A program made the position numbers and the translations under genes. Positions 20,931 through 32,824 of a stretch of DNA of 64,000 nucleotides are shown here, one piece after another; position 1 is the first letter of the stretch; each line of letters begins with the position of its first letter. Below the pieces are notes generated by a model. The model worked only from the letters and a program-made list of their open reading frames with translations, did not search any database and was not told where the DNA came from. Source of the stretch: Blasia pusilla (Eukaryota; Marchantiophyta; Marchantiopsida; Blasiales); the NCBI GenBank assembly GCA_050084515.1, contig CM114275.1:3720001-3784000 (forward strand), given 5' to 3'.

Positions 20931-23900
20931 ATGTCCCCGGCCGAGGGGAGAAGTGGAGACAAGTGGAACGGCAGTCCGCCCATTCTTCTTCAAATTCATT
21001 TAAAGGGGTGTACGCGATTGCACACGCGAGGAAACGATTTCCATATTTTTAAAATATTTTGAATCATGCAGACCTGGTGGGAATCTTCTATCTACTCTAA
21101 TTAAACTTAGGCGCGCGAAACATTAGTTACTTGATATACAAGACTCCTTCCAGCAAGAAGTATGATTTCCTCCTAGTTGAGTTTGTTAGCTATCATTTTC
21201 TTTTTTAATTCCTGTTTATTCATTTTTTTATCCCTTTCCTTCTTGAGATGTTATTGAGTTTCTTGGTTTTTTAAGTTTGTTTTTATCATAAAGTGGATTT
21301 CAATTTTACCCGTGCACGGAAATTTTTTATGTGACCAAACTCCATTCCTTGGTGAGACAAAGAACCGTTCCTCCTCTTATTGTCAAGACCACATCGTTAT
21401 ATCGTTGCTTGCTAGGCGTTCTAAGAGCACATTCAACACTTTTCATCCTACTCGATGTGCCTCTGCAAGCAATGGCGTTTACATCTTAATAAAATAGTTG
21501 CTCATTCTTGTGGCGGAATTCTTCGTTTCCCCACAGTTTCTTATCCAACCATTATCAAAGAGCTCAAAGTTCTCCTCACTACTTCAAATCACATCATATA
21601 AAATGAGACATGAAGAAAAAAAGGAAAAGAGTGTAAGTTTACGCCAATACTTTAAGGTGTTTTTACACTAAGACTTATTATACTACAGATGCATGATTTC
21701 AAATGTATGTAAATGAAAGAGGAATCAATAGAATGGATGGATTGAAAAATCACCCCCAAATGTTCTTTCCGATTATGATTTCGAATCCATGAAATCTAAG
21801 CTGAAATCATACATGACCTATTACGTATTATTTTCTAGTCTTTCTGTCCATTCACATTTTTTTGTGGAGCTATGTTACGATGGTAAAAATCAAAGGATAG
21901 GAAGAAAGTCTAGAAGTCAAACATATGTTTTGAAATCTTATCAGGTAACATAATGCATATTATCATCTTGAGAAGAATTGACATTGTACATACATACGGT
22001 CTATAAGATAATATTTTAGAAATTTGGAGATATACTTTCATCACAATTTCAGGATGCTATTAATTTGTTATGAGTTTGAAAAACTAAAGTAAGATGAAAA
22101 ATGAATTATCATCTTTCTTGTTATTTTTCATGAGAAGTTTCTAATATCTCAATACTGAATTTCAAGGAAAATTCATTAAAAAAGATATTTTTTGAATTAA
22201 AACTATTAGCATCTATTAGAAGTTAGACAAGTATAAAGCATATCCGTATCTAACCCAATTTCTAAAATATAGGGACTCAATGTGAAATAACAGATGAAAA
22301 ATTACCCAAAGTAGAGTAGCAATTCTAGTCTCTAATAAATTTATAAAAGAAAGAAAATAACAAAGGATAAAAAATCTTGGGATAATCAATATGGACATGA
22401 TCCCAATAATACGTGCTAGCATCCAATATTATAATTTAATTTTCTATCACATATGGAGAATTTTGAGGTGAAAATTATAATATTTACAATTTTTTTCTTC
22501 CTTTCATGTTACCTCATATTAATTGATTGTAAAATTAAGTATATTCATCTATAAAACTCATATTATAACGGACTAGTTGGTGCCTATGGATGAGATTAAG
22601 ATTGATAGGTTATTCGGAATCACCGATTATTATTATGAAATTAAATATTAATATCTTAATCCAATTTTGAATGATCCTTTTCTTTGAGAGGGCGAGCAAT
22701 GTTTTTAGCTAAAAAGGTCATATATCAATAGGAGAAGAGTTTGAAAATTGAAAGACACTCTCTAATAATAATATGCATGAGAAAATACAAATTTGACGAG
22801 AAGAGATATTTTCCTTTTAAATATGTTCATCATCTTTAATTATGCTATCATTTAAGGTGAATTATCACTTATCTTACGTTAGAAAATGGAAAATAAATCA
22901 CCATTTTTTATAGTGAGATTGAATAAAATGAAGATATTTTTTTCCTTTCAAATTTTTGAATAAAAAAAGATAGGTTTGGTTTGATACTACTTCAACTTAT
23001 AACTAGTGTGCAGCCCTCTAGGGAGGGGGGGCGGGGGGAGGGGAGCGGTTAGCTATTAAGCTCGTGTGAATTACACATGGAAAGACTAGATGGAGAGAAA
23101 AAAATGGAAATATATATGATATGAAGAAATAATAATTTAATGAAATAAATTATTTTTTTGAAAAAACTATTTTCAATACAATCTCTACAAGTTATAAATT
23201 CTAAATATATTTTTTTCTATGACTTGTAGACTATCTACATGTCCTACGCACATGCAAACACATGTCCTATGCATGCAAATGTTAATTACTTTCCTCTCCG
23301 TGCCACGCCAATCAAAATTCCAAAAGTAAATTGATATTGAAATTAGCCATAAGGGGAGCCAAAATTTCAGTGAAAGTATATCGTGTTGGAACAACTTTCC
23401 AATAAGTCGTCGAATTTAACAAACGTGTGAATATCTAAAGCTCAGTCGCCCCTATTCGCTTATGTCAATTCCCAAATAGATATCTACATCGAGTGTAAAG
23501 TCCATGAGGCTCTTGTGGCCCATTACTCCTATGAGAGTCGGTAACCTAAAGTACCCATTCGCCACTAGCGAGAAAACAGTCTCATAAAGAAAGTGGCGGA
23601 TGCTTCTTACTTCACACGAATTCGACGTAAGAATTTTATCTACAAGAATATTTCAGTTCAATAAAGATTTCCGGTCACCGTACCTTCTCCTAGCTTCGTT
23701 AGCGTACAAGCTTACTGAAGCTTTTCTTCGATTACTAGGGATCCAAATGTACTACTAGGTTCGTGTCACGTATGCGAAATGTGAGAAACAATGCGGTGTG
23801 CCATCATCGGAAGCTGCGTCCACAGATGAGATCGGGGAATGACAATTTTAAGTCTTGTGGGAATGGAGTTCGCATGGCGGAGTTCCCCATTTTTCTTTCG

Positions 23901-25982
23901 TTCCGCCTAATTCCTTCGTTTGGACGTGTTGGCATGTCCCGCATATTTGGAGCATGGAACTTGCCCGTTTGAAAAAATGAACCCGGAGTCTTCTGGTTGC
24001 CTTTCTAGGCTGCGTCACATATTTAGTTGTTCATATAATCAACGTGTAAGGCGTCGGGAAAGTCGTATGCACATCAGGTTTGGGTGGCGTGAGACTGGAA
24101 AGTGAATCTTGACTGGTCGGTAGTCGGTCTAAAATTGGTGTCTGGATACGTAACATTTGCAACCGCAATGAGTGAGACATGAGGAATCTTACACACCTCT
24201 TGTGGCACGCCTTACGAGTGCCTTTGAAGTGTTCTTATGATATTCTTTTGGTGGTGTTTGGTGAACCTTTTCAAACGCCTCTTTTTTTCTTTTTGGTTGG
24301 TTTGTTTGTTTGGGGGACGGGGTCTACCATCCCACCTTCATTGAACGTGCTAACTCCGCTATTACTCACTACTAACGATGTCTTTGGGATGGATCGGCAT
24401 CCAGAAACCGTAAATTCCAAATCAAATATTTTCATGCACATGGAAAGGAGCATAATGATTTATACTATACTCCTCTTGGCTTTTGTTTGTGGAAGAGACA
24501 ACATGCTAAGTATGCTTTGCTTTCAAAACTGGAAAATGAAAGTTCACTTCTTACAAAAGATAGTAAGACCCTTCCTCAAATTATGATATTGATGAAATTT
24601 TCTTTCAAAATCAAAGAAAACAAGTTTGTTGAATTCAAAAGTTTCACCTTACACACAAAATATCTTCATTTTGTTCCTTGTGAAACCACCACCGATGTCC
24701 GCGGACATATCCTTGTCCATGGATTTATGTGTATCCCATGGAGGGACTTGTCTATTTTGATCCCTCCTTTCTTATCCCCCCCAAACGCCACGTATATTAA
24801 AATTTACCATAAAACTCCATTACAACACGTTTTTGGATCTAAAGTAGCATGACCAATGTTGTACTCGTTCAAACTTATAATGATAAGTAGAAGTAGGGTA
24901 TAATCAAATTAAGCAGGGTATGTTTAGATTAAAATTTATTTTAACGAATCACTCCATTTTTAAGAATCACACGGATACTTTTTTAGGGAATCTTTTAGAT
25001 CCATATAATCTTCACCAAGAATTTTACACATGTGCATGGCATGGGCATCTTCACTAGTTACAAAACATTTCGTATGATCATACTTTCAATTGTTTCAATG
25101 TACAAACAGACTTGAAAAGAGTAGTTCTCAATACATGGTTCTTGAAATAGAATAAAATATTTATGAGTCAACAATAAGGACTTTTTTACAATACACCATT
25201 GTGCCATCAACCCATATTAATCTTCTTTGGCATAATAGACGTCTCTCTTTCTAATCTCCTCGAAAAGGTTAATGCTTGTAGAAAATGAAAATTGGCTGAA
25301 GATAATGGGATAATTAGTAAGACAAGTGTCATTCCATGGACGTGTAAGATGTGAACAAATGTTGACACTTAATTTGTTGGTTCTATTAGACTCCGTTTCC
25401 CGTTTGGTTTCCAGCTTTGATGCTGGGGGTGTCGGGACATGTCTCCCAACTCATTAGATTGCCTTTTAAATTTTGTTTTGCCTCCCTAAATTTGGTTGGC
25501 TGGCTCAAAGGAAAAAGGGAAAAGAAACGAAAAGAGAGAGCTAGGAGGAGGACCCTATACTAAGACCAGATATTTGTATGGTTATCCGAAAGGTTAGAAA
25601 ACTATCATTCCTGATCGCAACTCACATGGTGACGGCCAACGCCAATGAACCTTCTTTTGTTGGTGTAAGATGAATAATAAACCTCGTCATCTTCTTTCTC
25701 CAAGAAAGCGAAGGCCATGAGCGTACAGGCCGAAGGAAGAGGTACAGGCGAGAATTTGATTACTTTTCTTCGTGTAAGGAGAGTATTAATCGACTCGATC
25801 GTCTTAAAAAATATTGGGAAAATTTGCTGTAAAGTTAAAGGAGGAAAAAGCGACCTCTCCAATCAATTCTTGCGCTGCATGCGAACCGTTAGGTTCCATG
25901 GATCTGTTCGTGAGACTGCCGCCGTAGGTAGTACTCGGCTCCATTAATGTGGCAATTGCTGCAGACATCCTGTAGGCGAAAT
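20931..25982. other. Mostly AT-rich gene desert
   Basis: AT-rich with homopolymer runs to about 23400, then mixed composition. No coding segment or repeat family recognised apart from a G-rich run at 23021-23048. Confidence 0.45.
23021..23048 (+). other. G-rich run, possible G-quadruplex
   Basis: Four or more G-tracts of three or more with single-base spacers (GGGA, GGGGGGGC, GGGGGGA, GGGGA) sit in otherwise AT-rich DNA. This meets the usual sequence rule for a G-quadruplex. Confidence 0.55.
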
Positions 25983-26090
25983 CGTTCATGCTCGTGTCTA
26001 CATGTACTCGGGTCCAAGGCAAGCAAGCAACTGTAGACACACCTACCGAGTTCCACCGTGATGACTAACATGTAGACACGAGCACGAACG
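25983..26090. repeat. Inverted repeat, 23-base arms, 62-base loop
   Basis: Arms at 25983-26005 and 26068-26090 are complementary with one mismatch; the core is catgctcgtgtctacatg. Transcription on either strand would give a foldback of about 108 bases. It could be a hairpin RNA precursor, part of a small inverted-repeat transposon, or a cruciform site. No transcript evidence is available. Confidence 0.7.
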
Positions 26091-29000
26091 CCAGCAACTG
26101 CACGACCATCGCACAACTGCGCTGGTCCGATCGTAGCCCCTGCCCGCGCCCTCGGTCAGAGTTCGTCCTTCCGTATGTCTTTATCCTCGCAGGCTGTTCC
26201 GGTGCACGCCTTCACTTGCTGGATGGTCCGGCGAATTTCCGAAAGATTCCCGCAGTGGATTCCTCCTCGTCCGCGGTTGGACGCCAGGGAAGTCCTACGC
26301 TTTGCGTGCGGGGTGGAATGGAAGCGCGAAGAAGAATAGTCTTACGCTGCTTCGTTGAAAAGGGAATCAGATGCGCCTTTCTAGAATCCAGCACCTGTAA
26401 ATCACGCTGGAAACGTTGATAAGGTCAGTCGTGCTCTTGCACGGGAAATTGGGATCGATTTGCATGCTCTCGTGTTCTTCCTTGTTTGTTTCTCGTCCGT
26501 GTCGTACTTAACGTATGAAAAGCACAAATATAGGAATTCGTTGTCTGTCTTCAGCGACTCTTCACCCACTAGACTAGTTTCATTCTCTACAGTTTGGTTT
26601 GATTGTGGAATAATCATGTGTACACGGCGATCGCGCATTAGGGCTCGGTACAACAATTCCTCTCGTCACGGTTTCCAGACCTTACATGACGGGGAAAGGG
26701 TTCGGTCATAATCCTCGTGTGCCTAACAGTTTCCAGTAGTGACCCTAGTAGCACTATTCGTCTTAGATCATGGCTTCCCCTACTTGTTTATGCTCAATGA
26801 TTTCAACTTTCAGGGCTGTTCTGGGTCTGGGAAGAATAATAGTCGTCCTCCCGGCGAGAAGGGTGGCGGATAAATATGTTTAATACCGGGAATATCGTAT
26901 TGGGGAAGTTGAGTACTTGATGAGACCAAAATAGCCTAAACTCTCGACAACTCTTTTATTTTTTGCTCTCTTTCTGTGTGGAATTCTTTTGGGTTGCCCT
27001 TTCCCAGAGAAACTCGTGGCTTTCTTTCTTCGTAAAAGCAGCCAATCAGGGCGAACAGGAATGTTCCTAACGAACATGCATGAGCCCTTGCCCTAGGGAG
27101 AGCCCCAGTCACATGATGCCTATGCATGAGAATATTTTATTTCTGGCAATGGGGATGCGATCCAGGAATGCCAAATGTTCACCATCGGTTTACCATCGAC
27201 CAGATCTTTGTCAACAAGTGGAGAGAAGCCTCTATAATCCGCTGGCTCTTCTGAGCTTCGCTAGAGACACCCCGATATTATCGGAACACTATACAATGAA
27301 TATTTCTTAGGTGTTGATTCTTGACCCATTTATTCCTCCTCCTCCTGGCAGGAACCCCTTACGTGACCCTTCAACAACCCAATCTCGTGAACTTTACCAT
27401 GACCAACTCACAGACACCCTCATGAACGTTACCACGAACAACTGAACTACTCCAATCTTATCGACGACGCCACGCCATGCCAAGCCCCACAAGTCACAAA
27501 ACAATTACTGGCAGAACTCGAGGCTCGATTTTATTTTATCTTTTCGTCTAATCTCTTGTGCAGTACTTTTTCTTATGGATTGACGTCAGATGAAAAGTGT
27601 CTTTTTATTGGATTATATTTGGCCATTACGTGCCGTCTTAAGGAGTTGCATATCTCACGTCAACCAATATCCAGCGATCCATAAAATATCTAGCAATTAA
27701 ATGTAATAAAATAATAATACCAATATCTCCCATCTCATGACACCCTCGGAGTGCGGGTTTCATTGGAGCAATTCCCTTTAAGTTTGACAAAAGTTGCACG
27801 CTAGATGTACTCCACCTTCCCTAAATGTAGTACGAACTTTTCAGCCTTGACAACCTACATAGCCCCTCCCCATCATACCCCTGGTCCCCTACTACCATCT
27901 TTCCTAGCCCCGCCCTACTACCATCTTTTCTAGCCCCTCCTCTGCCTACCGCCTGGCAGCCTCCAACACTGTCACCTGTCACCTCCTTTTCTCTGGCTCT
28001 CTAGACTCTTGGTCGTACGGCTCTCGCTCTACCGCAGCCTCTAGAGTCTAGACCGCCCCCGATCATCATCTATCGCATCTCGCAATCTCGTGTCGTTGTC
28101 GGGTCAACAGGGCGTGTCAAACAACTTCTATTTTACCTCCCTGCAGGACCCGTACGTGGGAATACGGTAAACCATAGATTTTCCGAGCTCTTCATTTTTT
28201 CCTACACTCGATGGATTCCGATCGAAAATTTCCAAATATTTGTCCTTTTTCTCATTTACATCCAAAACAGAAAATGTATTTTCCGGGTTGGATTTTTTCA
28301 CTAGTCGGATTGGAAATTCTTAAACTTACCGGATTTTAAGTGCCCCTAGCGGTAGACCCCATCTAGCGAAGCATTTACCCTGTGCTTGTCTAATTGGATT
28401 CTCATTTTATCCCACGCACTAAGGCTTCTCAAAGGGTAGTCGTTGTAAGAAGAAACGGCGAACAAGAAAGACCGATGTAATTGTCTTCCCGTGGGATTTT
28501 ACAGCGAGAGGTGTGGTTGCTTTGTTGGAAACCGTTGTAGTCACTTGCGGGCTGATTCCATGAACACCGGCGGAGGTGGTGGCGACCCGTTTTTTATGCC
28601 CAAAACGGTTATCCCACGGTATATGGAGAAAAAAAATGGTCTCACCCAAGTACTTTCGGTCCTCCGTTAAATGAGGTCACGAGGAGCTGGGACCAATTTT
28701 GCACCAAAAAGTTTTGGGCGTAGAAAAATCAGCGACCCTCTATGGTGGCCGCGACCCTGCACACATCGAATCAAGCCCTTAGGGTAAGGAGGGGGACCAA
28801 GGAAGGTTGTCAATAGTCGAGGACACCTATTTTGAAACTTGCTGAATTTCGGTGATTAACACACTTTTCTTTTCAATCAATTCTAAATATGTTTATTCTC
28901 AATCAACAGGGTGGGATTTTTGTTGCTAGTGGTGGGCACTTCCAAATGAAATGTGAATGAGGGGAGGGCTCCTACCATCTTAACGCTGATTCTCAATGTT

Positions 29001-29202
29001 CTCACATACACTTTGTTGTTTGAATGAGGTGAGTGCACCCACCTCGTGTCAATGTATGAATTTTTCTATAAAGGAGTCTGAGATTTAATTGCGATTCTTA
29101 CCGAACTCTTTTGGTTGTGAGGTTAATAAAATAATAAATAATTAGAGAAATGAATCAAGAGGCTTGGAATAGATGAACCTACACAAGTTGAAATTTGATC
29201 CC
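26091..29202. other. Intergenic DNA, no recognised gene
   Basis: Mixed composition, GC-balanced to about 28800. Short open frames exist on both strands without domains. A C-rich strand (about 27840-28100) holds near-repeated tactaccatcttt..tagcccc segments. Confidence 0.4.
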
Positions 29203-29335
29203 TATCTACCACGACATACATCTCTAGGATGCTAAGAGTAGAAAGGCCTGGTGCTCATGTGGCCCCATCGTTAGTCGCCTTCCAGTCATCCATGTCACAG
29301 AAAAAGTCGAAATCGAAACCTACCTAGTATCTCCT

Positions 29336-29812
29336 CTATGTACATCTGGGACACATCCATCGTCCCCAAGGAACCCTAGTGAGAGGTGGCGTCAGACATG
29401 CCATATGCCAACCTCTCGAACATCCATCAAAGACTAGCATCGTGGCCGCACCACGGGCAGAACCACACAAGATACAACGCAAGCCTGCAGAAACTACTCC
29501 TAAGCTCGGATCTACTCTACCATCAATTTTAGGAAGGTGACATGGCGCACAATTACGCACATGGTCCTTCTTTGCCATACCATCGCGTCCCTCCAGCAAG
29601 AGAACACCGGATGGCAAAACGTCACCCACTCTAAGGATAGTGCGCCCTCCAGTCACATCCAACGTCGTCGGTGCCATCTGCTGCAAGTAGACATAATCTC
29701 CCTGATGAAACCTCTGAATAGTTGGTCGATAACCACCACCCCGAATAGTCGCATACCTCAACGTATCCCGATGTTGCGCAATCACCAAGTTCTTGAATGC
29801 CATGGGCATCAC
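29336..29812 (-). pseudogene. Fragment C integrase tail and PHD finger, uninterrupted
   Basis: 158 codons open across the SH3-like integrase tail (GDYVYLQQM, TILRVGDVLPSG, CHLPKIDG) and the PHD finger, the best-preserved version of this end. Ligands are CILC, F-D-G-C (third Cys changed to Phe), WHMAC with His and Cys intact, and CPRC at the end, followed at once by a stop. Copies A and C lose different ligands, so the ancestral finger had all eight. Confidence 0.85.
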
Positions 29813-29815
29813 TCT

Positions 29816-30540
29816 CCAAAATAACTCAGCCCTCTGAGAACATGCTCACATCCATACATCCGGATCATCAATGTCCAGCACCTCATCAGCATCTCGAGGA
29901 ATGGCCGCAGGTAAATCTGGCTCTCGGCCATAAGGTAGCCAGTACGGTGAAAAAGACGCTAAGGATGCCTTCTTGCTAAATCTGTATCCCATCGCCAACC
30001 AGGGCAACTGGAGGTCCCAATCTCCTATGTGACCTCTCTGCAAGACATACTTGCGTAAATCCCTCTTCACCGTCTGCACAACTCTCTCCGCTAATTCATC
30101 CGCCTCAGGATGATCTCGCGAATTTGTGCGGTGGTTGATCAGCGCTTGATCACACAAGGCCTGGAACTCACTGTGAAACTCAATACCCTAGTCTGTCAAC
30201 ATCTCAACTGGTGCACCATAATGATTCAGCACTCTGTCAAGGAAGGAATAAGTTACTCCCTCACTCGCTTTGTCAAGCAATGCAACCAACTTGATCCACT
30301 TCGAGAAGTGCTCGACCATCACCAACACATAACGACTGTGACGCTCCGTCCTTCAAAGGTCCGGAAAAATCCAAACTCCATCTATACCCTAAGCCCATGA
30401 TTGATAATGGATGCAAGTGTGGATTCGGAGCATTGAAGGATGCTCGGACCGGATCACACACCATGCACCTAGCAACAAACTACTGAACGTCAGTCTGCAT
30501 GCCTCGCCACCAATACTAAATCAGGAGCAAGTTGTACGTC
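29816..30540 (-). pseudogene. Fragment C integrase core
   Basis: Shows MVCDPVRASFNAP, LGYRWSLDFSGPL, HRTNSRDHPEADELAERVVQ and GDWDLQLPWLAMGY. The second catalytic region reads LTD followed by TAG where copies A and B have CAG. A small deletion shifts the frame after the first Asp. It is a non-functional remnant. Confidence 0.85.
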
Positions 30541-31144
30541 CGCTTCACCCCAAAGTGACCCAACTCCTCGTGGGCATGGTGCACTAGTCATGCTCACTAC
30601 GAAGGATGCGGCACTACGCCTACTCTGCCATCCTACCAAACCCTCAAAACATGTGTCCCCTCCCAACGGAACTGTCTGGCCCGTTGTAGGATCCAATCCC
30701 GCTATCTAGCACCCACGGTGCTCGAAACGCTGCCAATACGAAGGTACTCCAAGACTACTCCATCATCATGAATAACTCGGCCACTTGTCGTCACCTCACT
30801 GGCCTAAAGATCCAAGGACTCTCCACTAGAACTCACCATCAAAGTCTCCACACTCTGGCTCTCCATAGCCAACAAACCTAAATAGGCTGACGCGTGCCAT
30901 CCTGGCACTGACTCCTCATCACTCTCTCCAGCATGGGTTACAACTCAACCCATCTGCATCCTAGTTGAGCATCCCAGGTCTATGTACCACCTGAAAATCA
31001 TATTCCTACAACAAGAGAGCCCATCTCGCAAGCTTCCATGTAAGCTTTCCAAACTCCATCAACCACTTGAGTGGTTGATAATCAGTGATGCTGGTAAAAG
31101 GGTTGCCAAAAAAGTAACACGTGAAATGCGCGACAGCCCACACC
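30541..31144 (-). pseudogene. Fragment C RNase H remnant and linker
   Basis: Matches copy A 3060-3675 at the DNA level, including the tgatcagtg-like stretch of the ITDHQPL box in altered form. Homology stops at 31144 and unrelated AT-rich DNA follows up to the LTR at 31439. Confidence 0.75.
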
Positions 31145-31438
31145 CTTATTTTTATTCATAGGTTGACTTTTAAAAGGATCTCCCTTACTTCCCTCTTTTG
31201 CAACCAAGGTTCATAATTAAAAGAAGAAATCATTTGTATTCCAAACATCATATTTCAAACTAAATTATTTAGATTCATGGGAGCGAGAAAAATCTGATCC
31301 TAGAAAATAAAATCTCATTTCGAATTTTCTAAGTGGGTTAGAATTTTAAACATAGAATGTGATAACCAACCAGAATAACATGAATGCTCTTTCCGTTCCA
31401 ATTTCTTTATGGTTCTGGATCAATGGAGCCATACAACT

Positions 31439-32398
31439 TGTCGCAACCCTCATGACCAAACAAGTGCCAAGCGGAACATCGGAACATTAGCGGCTCACGC
31501 TAAGATGGTTTGCGCGTTGGAGTAGTCTCAAAGAGGAGACAAGAGACGAGACGCGAGCGAGGAGTCGCGTTTCAGATGTTATGGTCACGACCGAGAAACC
31601 TGGACCAAACGCGGAATGAGACTTGGAAGTAGTCGAGTCTAGGAAGTGGGTTGCCAAAGGAAAGATCCGGATTTGGAACGCCACCAGCGTTTGAGAGTTT
31701 CCGACTGTATTTATGGCCATAACTTTTAGCTCCAAAATGCGTTTGGATCAAATAAGAGTGCGTTGGAAAGCTTATGGAGAGCCGGTCCAAACGCACTAAA
31801 GATCGCTGCAAACGCATAAGCAGCGGCTGAGAAACAACCCGAAAACGACTGTAAGTGGAGTCGGGTTGAGGGCCACAATGAGGGGCCCGACCCAGGGGGG
31901 TTATTGGAGAACCCCAGAAGTACTAGTAAGGGGGAAGGTCTCCGAGAGTGCTTGGAACCCAAACTCCACTTTGGGCGCCGCGGGGCGGCTCAAGGGCATG
32001 GAACGGAATGCGAGTTTGGGGGTTGGGTTGGAAAACCTGCACCAAGTCCATTGAGGCGATTTTTGACATCCCTCTTGGATTTCACCCCGTGAACTCACCC
32101 GAGGACCGTTGAACAGTTGGGATCGCTAGGCGCGCAAGTGCCATTTCAGATCCCTGGATTAACCAGGAAGTCTGTTCTAAGTCTTGAAGCACTTGCCATG
32201 TTTTGGAAACTAGGAACTAAGGAAGGTTGAGCTTGATGAGACGCCGAGTTGAGGACTTGGTGGGTTGGAACCCTGGTTGGCCCAGACCCAACTAACGAGA
32301 GTGCGTGTTTGGGTGCAGATCGGCGATGAGTTCCTGACCTACTGAACGTACGCTTCCGCAACACTAAAGATTGACGTTCAAAGAGAGTGGGCGCGACA
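31439..32398 (+). repeat. 5' LTR of a second LTR-retrotransposon family (element D)
   Basis: 960 bases beginning TGTCGC and ending GCGACA, a perfect six-base terminal inverted repeat. Two bases later comes a tRNA-Met-type primer site. A diverged reverse-orientation relative lies at 40042-41051. No resemblance to the LTRs of copies A or B beyond the TGTC start. Confidence 0.85.
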
Positions 32399-32400
32399 AG

Positions 32401-32412
32401 TGGTATCAGAGC
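32401..32412 (+). other. Primer binding site of element D (tRNA-Met type)
   Basis: TGGTATCAGAGC, the common plant retrotransposon site complementary to the 3' end of initiator tRNA-Met, two bases after the LTR end. Confidence 0.85.
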
Positions 32413-32548
32413 TAATCCTTGGTGAGCGAGAACTTGGGGTCGTGGGATCAACCGGACGCTTGGGGAAACTCAAAGGTAGCGGCTAGACTCAGACGCTCAA
32501 GGAGGGACGCAAGAAACGAGGAGGAGATCTGAGTGAGTTGGCTTGGAA

Positions 32549-32824
32549 ATGGCGATCGAGGGAGAACAACCCAAGAAGCGCCGAATCAAGCGACGTGAAC
32601 CAAGAGAGGAACCAATGCCGGACCGTGAAGCTACGGAGGAGACGGAGACTCCCGAAGAGCTGAACGCCAATCGTGAGGACGTTCCGGAGGCGAATCCTTC
32701 CCGCGGGGCAGTGGGCCCAAACTCAGGGGAACGGACGGAGTCGAGCCAGATGTTGGACTTGTTGAAGGTGTTGGTGAATCTATGGACTTTAGGAATGGTG
32801 GATCTATGTGTTGTGAATAATTAA
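32549..32824 (+). pseudogene. Start of gag of element D, truncated
   Basis: ATG at 32549 opens a frame beginning MAIEGEQPKKRRIKRREP, a strongly basic N-terminus, followed by a Glu/Pro-rich segment. The retrotransposon-like composition ends near 32770 and the last codons run into unrelated AT-rich DNA. It is placed as gag only by position after LTR and primer site; no capsid domain is left. Family (Ty1/copia or Ty3/gypsy) cannot be told. Confidence 0.5.

Larger units (their letters stand above)
29203..31144 (-). mobile_element. Fragment C: 3' pol of the DNMT-PHD family
   Basis: Closely matches copy A 1706-3675 on the same strand, from just inside the 3' end of the internal region to the middle of RNase H. 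Both ends are abrupt: left at the shared ccctatctaccacgacatac, right at gcgacagcccacacc. No LTR remains. It includes a deletion of about 39 bases relative to copy A near 30930. Confidence 0.88.
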
